This document shows, in pieces, positions 8,958 through 21,058 of a stretch of DNA of 64,000 nt. The first letter of the stretch is position 1; the number at the start of each line of letters is the position of its first letter. The translations under genes were made by a program, and so were the position numbers. The stretch is from Amycolatopsis tolypomycina (lineage in GTDB: Bacteria; Actinomycetota; Actinomycetes; Mycobacteriales; Pseudonocardiaceae), in NCBI RefSeq assembly GCF_900105945.1, contig NZ_FNSO01000004.1, positions 8,002,001-8,066,000 of the forward strand, given 5' to 3'. The notes beneath the pieces were generated by a model. That model did no database searches and was not told the DNA's origin. It worked only from the letters and a program-made list of their open reading frames with translations.

Positions 8958-9458
8958 GTGACTGAGCCGAGCGCTGACCAGCCGCTGCCCCTGTCCGACG
9001 TGAACGCGGAACGGGAGGTGCGGCGCGGGATCAGGACGATGCGCTTGGCGATCGCCGCCCAGGCCGTGCTCTACCTGGCCCTCGCCGGTCTCGTGTGGTA
9101 CCTGGCGACGAGCGTGGCCGACCCCGGCGAGGCCACCTGGCCGCTGGTGATCGTGTCGGTGAACGCGGCGCTGCTGGTTGCGCTGGCCGGGTGCAGCACG
9201 CTGCTGAGCCGGCGCGAACGCAAGATCATCCTCGCGGTCGTCTGGCTGGAATGCGCCTTCATGGCGGTGCTGGTCATCAGCGTGATCTTGAGCTTGGCGA
9301 CGACTTCGGCGTCCGGCGGATCCCAGAGCACGCCGGTCGGGCTGTTCGTGTGGGGCGGGCTGATGATGGTCATGCTGCGGCCGCTGCAGAAGCCGGAGCT
9401 GCGGGCGGCGTTCGGTCTGCCGCCGATGCGGCCCCGTCAGAAGAAGCCGAAGAAGTGA
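8958..9458 (+). CDS. Four-helix membrane protein of unknown function
   Basis: A ~166-residue integral membrane protein with an acidic N-terminus, four predicted helices (about 29-50, 60-82, 88-113 and 126-141) and a basic tail ending KKPKK. The start is uncertain: GTG at 8958 (VTEPSADQ) is chosen, but the frame is open from an ATG at 8862, 33 bp from the divergent rtcB. I do not recognise a family. Confidence 0.75.
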   Translation: MTEPSADQPLPLSDVNAEREVRRGIRTMRLAIAAQAVLYLALAGLVWYLATSVADPGEATWPLVIVSVNAALLVALAGCSTLLSRRERKIILAVVWLECAFMAVLVISVILSLATTSASGGSQSTPVGLFVWGGLMMVMLRPLQKPELRAAFGLPPMRPRQKKPKK

Positions 9459-9494
9459 AGGTGCCCGGCCCCGCGCATCGGGACCGGGCACCTT
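9458..9494. terminator. Bidirectional hairpin terminator
   Basis: Perfect 11-bp arms AAGGTGCCCGG / CCGGGCACCTT around a 15-nt loop lie between the convergent membrane-protein and asd genes. The left arm begins at the stop codon of the former. Confidence 0.75.
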
Positions 9495-9505
9495 CGAAAC
9501 CGCCG

Positions 9506-11811
<2,306 letters not shown>

Positions 11812-12039
11812 GCCCGAACCTCCTCGCGGGCCGGGCGGCTCCCTGGTGGGCACCGGAGAGCCCCCGCGTCCCATGATTTGAACTGGAGCCTACCGGGGCT
11901 TCGGCGGGCCGCCACCCTCTTGACGTGGGGCGGACCCGTCAGGTGGGTCTCGTGGAAGTAAATCTTCCGCAACACCAACGAAATGCGCGGAGCCCTTCCT
12001 CCCGAGTGACGCACAGCACTCGTGGGTAGTCTCGGCGAG

Positions 12040-12630
12040 GTGCGGAAACCAGCTGTGACGAGCGTCCCGATCGCAACCCTGATGGCGGAACGGTGGAGCC
12101 CGCGGGCGTACGACTCTTCCGCGTCGGTGACCGACGAGCAGGTGCGGGCGCTGCTGGAGGCGGCCCGCTGGGCGCCGTCGTTCGGCAACACCCAGCCGGC
12201 CCGCTACCTGGTGGGCGTCCGCGGCACGCCGTCGTTCGACGCGATTCTGGGGGCGTTGAACTCGGGCAACCAGGCCTGGGCGCACCGGGCGAGCCTGCTG
12301 CTGATCGGCGTGATGGTGACGACGAACGAGAAGGGCGACGTCCCGTACGCGGAGTACGGGCTCGGGCTGGCGTCGGAGAACCTGGTGCTGCAGGCGGTCG
12401 AGCTGGGGTTGATCGCCCACCAGATGGCGGGCTTCTCGCCGGACGCGGTCCGTTCTTCCTTCGGCCTGCCGGACGACGCGGTCTCGAAGGTGGCGATCGC
12501 GGTGGGGTCGGCGGCTTCGCCGGACGTGCTGGAGGAGGACTGGCGGATCGAGCGCGAGAAGGCCGACCGGGTGCGGCTGCCGCTGGCTGAGTTCGCGTTC
12601 ACCGGCCGGTGGGGCGAGCCGGCACTGTAA
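12040..12630 (+). CDS. Nitroreductase-family protein
   Basis: A 196-residue FMN-dependent oxidoreductase of the nitroreductase fold. The phosphate/FMN-binding stretch ERWSPRAYD (17-25) and ARWAPSFGNTQPARYL (42-57) are typical. The frame is open from a GTG at 12022. I prefer the GTG at 12040 because TAGTCT, a plausible -10 box, lies just upstream and would make a leaderless message; this is tentative. It is divergent from lysC. The natural substrate is unknown. Confidence 0.85.
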   Translation: MRKPAVTSVPIATLMAERWSPRAYDSSASVTDEQVRALLEAARWAPSFGNTQPARYLVGVRGTPSFDAILGALNSGNQAWAHRASLLLIGVMVTTNEKGDVPYAEYGLGLASENLVLQAVELGLIAHQMAGFSPDAVRSSFGLPDDAVSKVAIAVGSAASPDVLEEDWRIEREKADRVRLPLAEFAFTGRWGEPAL

Positions 12631-12639
12631 CCCGCAACA

Positions 12640-12757
12640 CGCGTGATCGAGGACGGATCTCGCGTGATCGGAGCCGTATCTCGCGTGATTGGGGCCGTAA
12701 CTGGCGAGTTCCGGCCTCAATCACGTGAGTTCCGGCTTCAATCACGCGGGTCACGGG
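12640..12757. repeat. 21-bp repeat array in a convergent gap
   Basis: Three direct 21-bp units beginning CGCGTGAT (12640, 12661, 12682) are followed by two inverted 21-bp units ending TCAATCA (12703, 12724) and a closing CGCG. The third and fourth units pair into a ~19-bp imperfect stem with a 4-nt loop. The array fills the gap between two convergent genes, suggesting termination or a REP-like element. Confidence 0.75.
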
Positions 12758-12806
12758 TTCGGTCACGGCCGCAACCGCGCCAATCGGGACTGTCGGCGCG
12801 GTGACG

Positions 12807-13172
12807 TCAGGAAGCGCCGCCCACGCGGCGGATGACCTTGGCCAGGATCCCCGACACGACCATCCAGAAGATCGCCGCGATCCCGTAGTTCACCAGTACG
12901 CGCAGCTTCTCGTCACTCGGCGTGAACATGTCGCCGAAGCCGATGGCGAGGCTGTCGGCCCAGGATCGGACGAACGAGACGATTCCGTTGTCCGGGTTGG
13001 CCGAACCCACCGTGAAGATCACGTGGATCACCAGGAACGCGGCGAAGACCAGGCCGACCCAGCGGACGATCGACGCCACCACCGAGGCCACCTTGCCGCC
13101 GGTCTGGCGCCAGTCGACGGCGGCGCGACGGGAGACGCGGGTCTCCTCCGACGACTCTGCGTGCTCACCCAT
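12807..13172 (-). CDS. Small two-helix membrane protein
   Basis: A 121-residue protein with a polar N-terminus, two transmembrane helices (about 31-56 and 93-113) and a 36-residue extracytoplasmic or cytoplasmic loop containing a conserved-looking DNGIVSFVRSWADSLA segment. The ATG at 13172 is the only start that gives a compact protein; a far longer frame upstream is antisense to leuA. I do not recognise a characterised family. It is transcribed away from leuA. Confidence 0.8.
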   Translation of the reverse strand: MGEHAESSEETRVSRRAAVDWRQTGGKVASVVASIVRWVGLVFAAFLVIHVIFTVGSANPDNGIVSFVRSWADSLAIGFGDMFTPSDEKLRVLVNYGIAAIFWMVVSGILAKVIRRVGGAS

Positions 13173-13286
13173 GCCCGCAGTTTCGCACGCCACCCAGCCG
13201 ATTGCTACCCACAAGTAACCGTCCGGGTCACGGTTACATTGCGGCCCGGCTTCCCTCAAGCGGCGTCGCCTGGTTATGGTGGGGTC

Positions 13287-13312
13287 GTGGCGCGTGCTCT
13301 CCTGCTTCGCTG

Positions 13313-13328
<16 letters not shown>
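13287..13328 (+). CDS. leuL: leuA leader peptide
   Basis: A 13-codon open frame (MARALLLRCRDGA with a GTG start) precedes leuA. It has three consecutive leucine codons, CTC CTG CTT, at positions 5-7, and GGTGGGG sits just before the GTG. Its 3' end is inside the left arm of an 11-bp hairpin. This is the layout of a transcription-attenuation leader in which ribosome stalling at Leu codons controls leuA. Confidence 0.8.
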
Positions 13329-15161
<1,833 letters not shown>

Positions 15162-15164
15162 CCC

Positions 15165-16142
15165 GTGAAAGCCGAGCGGCTGGTCGCGCTGCTGTTCACG
15201 CTGCAACGCCGGCGCAGCGCGACCGCCGCCGAGCTCGCGTCCGAACTCGGCGTCTCCGAGCGCACGATGCACCGCGACCTGGCGGCGCTGCGCGACGCGG
15301 GCGTTCCCCTGTGGACGGAGCAGGGGCGGCACGGCGGTTTCCGCCTGGTCGACGGCTGGCGCTCCGGGCTCGACGGCCTCACCGCGCGTGAGGCCGTCGC
15401 GCTCTTCGCGCTGGGCGTCCCGTCCGCGCTCGCGGGCCTCGGCCTGGACACCGCGGGCAGCGCGGCGCGGGCGAAGGTGGCCGCGGGAATGCCTGCCGAG
15501 CTGCGGGAACACGCGGCTTTGGTGGCCGGGCGGTTCCACCTGGACGCACCGGGCTGGTTCGGCTCCGCGGACGAGCCGCCTTCGCTGGCGACGGTGGCCC
15601 AGGCGGTGTGGGCGCAGCGGCGGGTGTCGGTGGCGTACCGGCGCCGGGACAAGGTGGCCGAGCGAGAGCTCGAGCCGCTGGGTCTCGTGCTGAAGGCGGG
15701 CGTCTGGTACCTGGTCGCGCGGGTGGTCCCGGACGACGCCCTGCGGACGTACCGGGTCTCGCGGATCCTCTCGGCGGCCCAGCTCGACGAGGCGTTCGAG
15801 CGGCCGCCGGACTTCGACCTCGCCGCCTGGTGGCGGGCGTCGTCGGCCACGTTCGAGCAGGTCGCGCGGCCGTTGCGGGTGCGCGCCCGGCTGAACCGGA
15901 CGGCGGTGCGCGAGCTGCGCCGCGTGTTCGGCGGCGAGCACCTGGCGGACACGGTCGTTTCGCTGGGGACACCGGACGCCGACGGCTGGGCCGACGCCGA
16001 ACTCGCCCTGGAAGGGACCGAGATCGGCGTCGGCCAGCTGGTCGCGCTCAGCCCGGGGGTCGAGGTGCTCGAGCCGGCGGAGGTGCGGGCGGCACTGGCC
16101 GCGATCGGCGCGGAACTGGCCGCCCGCAACGCTCAGCGGTAG
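15165..16142 (+). CDS. WYL-domain transcriptional regulator
   Basis: A 325-residue YafY-type regulator. A DeoR-like winged helix-turn-helix occupies about residues 5-60 (ATAAELASELGVSERTMHRDL). A WYL ligand-binding domain follows at about 145-225, then a C-terminal extension. The GTG lies 3 nt after the leuA stop, so it may be read through from leuA. Its end overlaps that of the convergent SDR gene by 10 nt; regulators of this kind usually control the adjacent oxidoreductase, and a candidate operator is present at 17056-17076. Confidence 0.9.
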   Translation: MKAERLVALLFTLQRRRSATAAELASELGVSERTMHRDLAALRDAGVPLWTEQGRHGGFRLVDGWRSGLDGLTAREAVALFALGVPSALAGLGLDTAGSAARAKVAAGMPAELREHAALVAGRFHLDAPGWFGSADEPPSLATVAQAVWAQRRVSVAYRRRDKVAERELEPLGLVLKAGVWYLVARVVPDDALRTYRVSRILSAAQLDEAFERPPDFDLAAWWRASSATFEQVARPLRVRARLNRTAVRELRRVFGGEHLADTVVSLGTPDADGWADAELALEGTEIGVGQLVALSPGVEVLEPAEVRAALAAIGAELAARNAQR

Positions 16143-17035
16143 CCGGTCACGTCCGCCGGCTTGCCCGCGTCGGCCACCTCCACCATGTACCGCCAGGCGT
16201 CCGGCCGGCTGCCGTCCACGTCGTCGACCTCGTACTCCTTCGCGAGCTGCCCGCTGCTCACCGTCTGCCCGGACCACCGCGCCCGGTCCGGGTCCGAAGC
16301 CAGCGCCACGACCGTCCGGCCGCAGAACGTCGGCGTCTCCGAGATCGCGAAGTGCGGCACGCGCTCGCACGCATCGCGCCAGTTCTCCTCCGTCACCCCG
16401 TAGTGCTCCAGCATCGCCTCCGACCGCAGGTAACCCGGGGTGAAGGCCACCGCCGTCGCGCCGTGCGCGGCGAGCTCGGCCGCCTCGCCGATCGCCAGCA
16501 GGTGCGCCGACGCCTTCGCCAGGTAGAACGGCAGCGAAGTGCCTTCGCGGTACTTCGCGTTGTACTCGGCCGTGCCGTCGGTCAGCTCGACGACCAGGCC
16601 GCCCGGCTGCTTGATCAGCAGCGGGAGCAGGAAGTGGCTGGTGATCAGGTGCGCGTCGAGGCCGAGCCGGATCATGCGCAGGCCCGCCTCGAGGTCGTGC
16701 TCCCACACCGGTTTGGCCCAGCCCAGGTAGTTGTCGCCGCCCCAGAGGCCGTCGACCAGGATGTCGAGGCGGTCGATCCGCTTGGCCAGCGTCTCGACCT
16801 CGGCCGGCACCAGGTGGTCGACGCGGATCACTTCCGCCTGGCCACCCGCCTTCTCGACCAGCTCGGCCGTCTCCTCGATCGTCTCCGGACGGTCCACTTC
16901 GGACCGTCCGGCGCGGGTCGTCCGGCCGGTCACGTACACGAAGGCGCCCGCGCGGCCGAGTTCGACGGCGATCGCCCGGCTCGCGCCGCGCGTGCCGCCC
17001 GCCACCAGTGCGACTTTTCCGGAAAGTGTGTTCAT
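16133..17035 (-). CDS. Short-chain dehydrogenase/reductase with a changed active site
   Basis: A 300-residue SDR. The N-terminal nucleotide loop reads GGTRGASRA (13-21). The usual YxxxK motif is replaced: lysine is K174, but the residue four positions before is F170 (FYLAK), with Tyr displaced by one. The expected Ser in the preceding strand reads LTDG. It may therefore have lost or altered redox chemistry. The ATG at 17035 gives the proper Rossmann start. A dyad operator candidate lies 20 bp upstream, probably for the convergent WYL regulator. Confidence 0.88.
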   Translation of the reverse strand: MNTLSGKVALVAGGTRGASRAIAVELGRAGAFVYVTGRTTRAGRSEVDRPETIEETAELVEKAGGQAEVIRVDHLVPAEVETLAKRIDRLDILVDGLWGGDNYLGWAKPVWEHDLEAGLRMIRLGLDAHLITSHFLLPLLIKQPGGLVVELTDGTAEYNAKYREGTSLPFYLAKASAHLLAIGEAAELAAHGATAVAFTPGYLRSEAMLEHYGVTEENWRDACERVPHFAISETPTFCGRTVVALASDPDRARWSGQTVSSGQLAKEYEVDDVDGSRPDAWRYMVEVADAGKPADVTGYR

Positions 17036-17055
17036 GCGCCCAGCCTCACGGCGAA

Positions 17056-17076
17056 CCATGACAACTCCTGACATGG
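17056..17076. promoter_or_regulatory. Candidate WYL-regulator operator
   Basis: CCATGACA-ACTCC-TGACATGG is a 21-bp imperfect palindrome that also contains the direct repeat TGACA-N5-TGACA. It lies 20 bp upstream of the SDR start, next to the DedA gene on the other side. Assignment to the neighbouring WYL regulator is inferred. Confidence 0.45.
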
Positions 17077-17165
17077 TTTCGGCGAATCTGTGGCCGAGCT
17101 GTCGGGTTGCTGTGAGTCCCCGCCGATCGGGAGTGCCCGGCGGCGATCGGGCGGTTAATGGAGGT

Positions 17166-17717
17166 GTGGACGGATCGACGGCGGGACTGCTGGTGCTGTT
17201 CGTCGTCTCGCTCGTGCCGCTGCTGCCCACCGAGGTGACCCTCCTCGGCATGGGCGTCGCGGCGGCGCAGGGCGGGACGTCGCTGGCGCTGGTGATCGCC
17301 GTGGCGAGTGCCGGGTGCCTGGCGTCCGACCAGGCGCTCTATGCCCTCGGCCGGTTCGGTGGCCGGGCGGCGCTGGACCGGCTGAGCAGGCGGAAGAAGA
17401 TCGCCGCCGGCCTCGGCTGGCTCGACGGGCGGCTGCAGCGCCATCCCCGGCCGGTGCTGGTGGTCGCCCGCTGGCTGCCGTCGGGCGGGACGCTGGGCGC
17501 CCTCCTCGCCGGATCACTCCGGTGGCCGATGGCGGAGTTCTTCGCCGCCTCGGCCATCGGCGTCACACTCTGGACGTCGTACGTGGCCTTCCTCGGCTAC
17601 GCCGGCGGCCGGATCGTCACCGAACCCGGGATCAGCATGCTGCTCTCCCTCGGCGTGGCCCTGGTCCTGGGTTCGGTGATCACCTACGGCGTGAGACGGT
17701 CCGCTAGAGCGCTTTGA
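17166..17717 (+). CDS. DedA-family (VTT domain) membrane protein
   Basis: A 183-residue inner-membrane protein with the DedA/SNARE-associated fold. A re-entrant PTEVTLLGMG replaces the usual E..P.PGE near the N-terminus, and ARWLPSGGTLGALLAGSLRW (101-120) matches the conserved R..P..R...AG motif. DedA proteins take part in lipid-carrier flipping and membrane homeostasis. The GTG at 17166 is used, although GGAGG is only 1 nt away; a GTG at 17133 is an alternative. The 3' end overlaps a convergent peroxiredoxin gene by 14 nt. Confidence 0.8.
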   Translation: MDGSTAGLLVLFVVSLVPLLPTEVTLLGMGVAAAQGGTSLALVIAVASAGCLASDQALYALGRFGGRAALDRLSRRKKIAAGLGWLDGRLQRHPRPVLVVARWLPSGGTLGALLAGSLRWPMAEFFAASAIGVTLWTSYVAFLGYAGGRIVTEPGISMLLSLGVALVLGSVITYGVRRSARAL

Positions 17718-18306
17718 GGATGTCCGCCGGTTCGGTCCGCGTGACGAAGTCCGGGTGGACGTCGATGAAGCGGATCACGCGGTCGCGGTCGACCACGACG
17801 ACCGCCGGGTGGACCAGCTCCCAGGAGCCGTTGACCTGCTCGAGGTCCGTGCCGAGTGTCTGCATGGCCTCGCGCACGACGGCGGAGACGGGATAGCTCA
17901 GCCCCAGCTTCCGCGCGACCGTGCTGCCCACGTCCGAAAGCACCGGGAACTCCAGGTCCGGCACGGTGCCGTCCGGCCGCTGCGGGCTGATCGCGGCCAG
18001 CCTCGCGCCGGATTTCGCCAGCTCGGGCAGCAGTTCCTGCTGGTAGGTGCGCAGCGTGAGGTTGCAGTACGGGCACCACTGGCCGCGGTAGAAGACGAGC
18101 ACGGCCGACCCGTCGGCCACGAGCTCGCCCAGGCTGGTCGGCACACCGTCGGCACCCGGCAGCGTGAAGTCTTCGATCTTGGTTCCCACCTCGGCGAACT
18201 CCGTCGCGGCGCGGCGCCGGTCGGCGTCGAGCACCTCGGCGAGCTCCGGCGGCAGCGCGCTCCGGAGCTGGTCGTTCAGCCCGGTCAGGGCGGTTTCGAG
18301 CGTCAT
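17704..18306 (-). CDS. Peroxiredoxin-like thioredoxin-fold protein (AhpC/TSA family)
   Basis: A 200-residue redoxin with the motif FYRGQWCPYC (72-81), so two cysteines C78 and C81 in a CPYC arrangement, more thioredoxin-like than the TxxC of classical peroxiredoxins. It would reduce peroxides or disulfides in the cytoplasm. The start is 62 bp from a divergent TetR gene, with twin operators in between, so it is probably the main target of that regulator. Confidence 0.9.
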   Translation of the reverse strand: MTLETALTGLNDQLRSALPPELAEVLDADRRRAATEFAEVGTKIEDFTLPGADGVPTSLGELVADGSAVLVFYRGQWCPYCNLTLRTYQQELLPELAKSGARLAAISPQRPDGTVPDLEFPVLSDVGSTVARKLGLSYPVSAVVREAMQTLGTDLEQVNGSWELVHPAVVVVDRDRVIRFIDVHPDFVTRTEPADILKAL

Positions 18307-18325
18307 GGGTCCCCCTGGTCTCAGT

Positions 18326-18368
18326 TGTACTGATCGGTACAGTGGGTCGAACTGTACTATTCAGTACA
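18326..18368. promoter_or_regulatory. Twin TetR operators TGTAC-N6-GTACA
   Basis: Two copies of TGTAC-N6-GTACA lie at 18326-18341 and 18353-18368, with starts 27 bp apart. The second ends on the first base of the tetR ATG. Such identical dyads between divergent genes strongly suggest binding sites for the adjacent TetR protein, controlling both itself and the peroxiredoxin. Confidence 0.75.
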
Positions 18369-18973
18369 TGGAGACGCAAGCAGCGGCCTCGACCCCGCGC
18401 GGCAAGCGGACCCGGGACGCGATCGTCGACGCGGCGGCGGGACTGATGTACGTCGACGGCGTCGCGGGCACGAGCGTCGACAAGGTGCTCGCCGCGAGCG
18501 GGGCCGGGAAATCGCAGATGTACCACTACTTCAAGAACAAGGAGCAGCTGGTCGCGGCCGTGATCGACCGGTACCTCGAGCAGATACTCGGCAACCAGCC
18601 GGCGATCTTCACCCTCGCCTCCTGGGCTGACCTGGAGACGTGGACCGAGCAGCTGCTGGACGTCCACCGCCGCGCGGGCGGGCCGATCGCCTGCCCGCTG
18701 GGCAACCTCGCGGGCGAGGTGGGCGACAACCCGAAGCTGGCGCCGCTGGTCGACCAGGCGTACCGGACGTGGGAGTCGCACCTGACGCGCGGGCTGGTGA
18801 CGTTGCAGGACAAGGGAGAACTCGATCCCGGCGCCGACCCGGCCCGGCTGGCGCAGGCGGCGATGACGTCCGTCCAAGGTGGACTGCTGCTGGCGCACAT
18901 CCGCCAGGACATCACGGCGCTGGAGGACGCGCTCGGCATCGCGCTGGCCTACCTGCGCGGCTTCAAGCGGTGA
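18368..18973 (+). CDS. TetR-family regulator
   Basis: A 201-residue regulator with an N-terminal HTH at about residues 14-58 (TSVDKVLAASGAGKSQMYHYF) and a C-terminal domain of the TetR_C_6/YcdC-like type containing CPLGNL, often seen in regulators of thiol or electrophile responses (one Cys may sense). The ATG at 18368 is chosen because it abuts operator 2, which would give direct autoregulation. It ends 11 nt inside the convergent LysR gene. Confidence 0.9.
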   Translation: METQAAASTPRGKRTRDAIVDAAAGLMYVDGVAGTSVDKVLAASGAGKSQMYHYFKNKEQLVAAVIDRYLEQILGNQPAIFTLASWADLETWTEQLLDVHRRAGGPIACPLGNLAGEVGDNPKLAPLVDQAYRTWESHLTRGLVTLQDKGELDPGADPARLAQAAMTSVQGGLLLAHIRQDITALEDALGIALAYLRGFKR

Positions 18974-19868
18974 GGTGACCGACCTCCGCGCGCAGCTCCT
19001 CGATCACCTGGGCCACCGCCGGGCGACGGCGGGCGCCGGTGCGGCACACCGCCTCCACCAGCCGAGCCGCGCGGATGCCGGCCAGCGGCCTGCCCACCAG
19101 CCCGCTCCCGCGGCGAGTGTCCATTGTGTACCGCGGCAGCAGCGCGATCCCGTGGCCGGCGGCGACCAGCCGCTCGGTGATCCGGAAGTCGTTGATCCGC
19201 TGCACGACCACCGGGCGCACGCCGGTGCGGATGGTGAGCGAGCGCAGCACGTCGTCCACCGGGAAGCCGAAGTCGACACTGATCCAGCGTTCGTCCGCCA
19301 GCTCCGGCAGCTCCACGCGGCGCCGGCTCGCCAGCCGATGGCCGGCCGGCAGCGCGACGTCGAGCGGCTCCCGCAGCAGCGGCACCACCTCGAGCCGGCC
19401 GGAGTCGAACTCCGGCGCGTGCTCGTCGCGGTGCGCCACGACGACGTCGTAGTCCGCGACCAGGCCCGGCACCTCCGACGGCGTCATGTCGACGTCCCGG
19501 ACGTCGACCTCCAGGCCGTCGTACCCGGCGACGCGGGACAGCAGTCCCGGCAGCAGCATCAGGCCTGCCGACTGGAAGATCGCGATCCGCACCCGCCCCC
19601 GCGGCGCGCTGCGGTAGGTGTCCAATTCGGACTCGGCGCGTTCGAGCGCGGCGAGCACCTCGTCGGCGCGGGCGACCAGCGCGCGGCCGGCGTCGGTCAG
19701 CCGCAGGCCACGGCCCGCCGGCTCGGTGAGCGGCAGGCCGACTTCGCTCTGCAACGCCCGCAACTGCTGCGAGACCGCCGACGGCGTGCAGTGCAGGGCC
19801 CGCGCGGCAGCCGTCACGCTCCCGCGGTCGGCGAACTCCCGCAGCGTGCGCAGCCGGCCCAGATCCAT
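18963..19868 (-). CDS. LysR-family regulator
   Basis: A 301-residue LTTR. The winged HTH is at residues 1-60 (GSVTAAARALHCTPSAVSQQLRAL within) and the periplasmic-binding-like effector domain spans about 90-295. It is divergent from a DMT transporter gene across an 87-bp gap that contains a T-N11-A-like dyad, so it most likely activates or represses that exporter gene. Confidence 0.93.
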   Translation of the reverse strand: MDLGRLRTLREFADRGSVTAAARALHCTPSAVSQQLRALQSEVGLPLTEPAGRGLRLTDAGRALVARADEVLAALERAESELDTYRSAPRGRVRIAIFQSAGLMLLPGLLSRVAGYDGLEVDVRDVDMTPSEVPGLVADYDVVVAHRDEHAPEFDSGRLEVVPLLREPLDVALPAGHRLASRRRVELPELADERWISVDFGFPVDDVLRSLTIRTGVRPVVVQRINDFRITERLVAAGHGIALLPRYTMDTRRGSGLVGRPLAGIRAARLVEAVCRTGARRRPAVAQVIEELRAEVGHLTA

Positions 19869-19886
19869 GCCGCCAGCTTAGTTGAA

Positions 19887-19907
19887 GCAACGCTACAAGG
19901 TTGTTGC
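19887..19907. promoter_or_regulatory. Candidate LysR box
   Basis: GCAAC-N11-GTTGC forms a dyad midway between the LysR gene and the divergent DMT transporter. The N11 spacing is the usual LTTR box geometry. Function is inferred from position. Confidence 0.5.
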
Positions 19908-19954
19908 AGATATATTCGCTGGTCCTTCACTGTCGGCCTTGTCAGAGTGGAGGC

Positions 19955-21058
19955 ATGCCCGCCCGTGATCGCCTGCTCGCCGTGCTCGTCGCCGTCCTCT
20001 GGGGCCTCAACTTCCTCGCCATCCACGCCACGCTCAGCCAGTTCCCGCCGGTGTTCGCGGGTGCGCTGCGGTTCGCCGTGATCGCCGTCCCGACGATCCT
20101 GTTCGTGCCGTGGCCGAAGGTGAAGGTGCGGCACCTGCTGGGGTACGGGCTCGGCTTCGGCACCGGGCAGTTCGCGTTCCTGTTCATCGCGATGGACACC
20201 GGGATGCCGACCGGGCTCGCGTCACTGGTGCTGCAGGCGTCGGCGCCGTTCACGGTGCTGCTCGGCGCCGTCTTCCTGCGCGAACGCGTCACCCCGCACC
20301 AGCTCGCCGGCATCGCGCTGGCGGTGGCCGGGATGGTCGCGATCGCCTGGCAGCAGTCGGGGCACGCCGCGCTGCTGCCGATGATCCTGACGTTGCTGGC
20401 CGCGCTGAGCTGGGCGTTCGGCAACCTGAGCACGCGCAAGGCCGAGCCGGACAACCCGCTGCACTTCACGCTGTGGATGTCGGTCGTGCCGCCGCTGCCG
20501 ATGTTCGCGCTGTCGCTGGTCATGGAGGGCCCGGCCGCGCAGTGGCGATCACTGACGACGCTCGGGACGCCGACCGGCCTGACCGCGCTCGGCGGGCTGG
20601 CCTACGTCGTGCTGATCGGCACGGTGGTCGGCTCGGGCCTGTGGACGACGCTGATGCGCCGCAACCCGGCCGGCGTGGTTTCGCCGTTCTCGCTGCTGGT
20701 GCCGGTGGTCGGGCTGACGGCATCGTTCCTGCTGCTGGGCGAGCGGCCGACCTGGCCGGAGGTCGCCGCGGCGGCGGTAGTGATCGCCGGCGTGCTGCTC
20801 GGCTCGCTGCGGGGTGGGCGCAAGCCGGAGCCGGTGGGCGTGGGGGGCGCTGTCAGTTCGGAGCCGCTTGCGGCGCACACCGAGCCCGTGGCGGGCGCTG
20901 TCAGGTCCGAGCCACTCGCGCAGCACACCGAGCCTGCGCCCGAGCCCGAGGCGGGCACCATCAGCCCACAGCCACCCGCGCCGCACACCGCGCCCGAGCC
21001 CGCCGCGGGCTCCCTCAGCCCAGAGCCTCCAGCAGCTCGCGCTCGCGCCGTGCGCTGA
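19955..21058 (+). CDS. DMT-superfamily (EamA) transporter with a repetitive C-terminal tail
   Basis: A 367-residue inner-membrane protein. Two EamA domains give ten helices over residues ~5-290, as in amino-acid/metabolite exporters such as YedA or RhtA. GTGGAGG precedes the ATG. The last ~70 residues are an unusual hydrophilic tail made of imperfect repeats around SEPLAxHTEP and PEPxAG, rich in Pro, Glu, Ala and His. The last 44 nt overlap the convergent epimerase gene. Regulated presumably by the divergent LysR. Confidence 0.9.
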   Translation: MPARDRLLAVLVAVLWGLNFLAIHATLSQFPPVFAGALRFAVIAVPTILFVPWPKVKVRHLLGYGLGFGTGQFAFLFIAMDTGMPTGLASLVLQASAPFTVLLGAVFLRERVTPHQLAGIALAVAGMVAIAWQQSGHAALLPMILTLLAALSWAFGNLSTRKAEPDNPLHFTLWMSVVPPLPMFALSLVMEGPAAQWRSLTTLGTPTGLTALGGLAYVVLIGTVVGSGLWTTLMRRNPAGVVSPFSLLVPVVGLTASFLLLGERPTWPEVAAAAVVIAGVLLGSLRGGRKPEPVGVGGAVSSEPLAAHTEPVAGAVRSEPLAQHTEPAPEPEAGTISPQPPAPHTAPEPAAGSLSPEPPAARARAVR

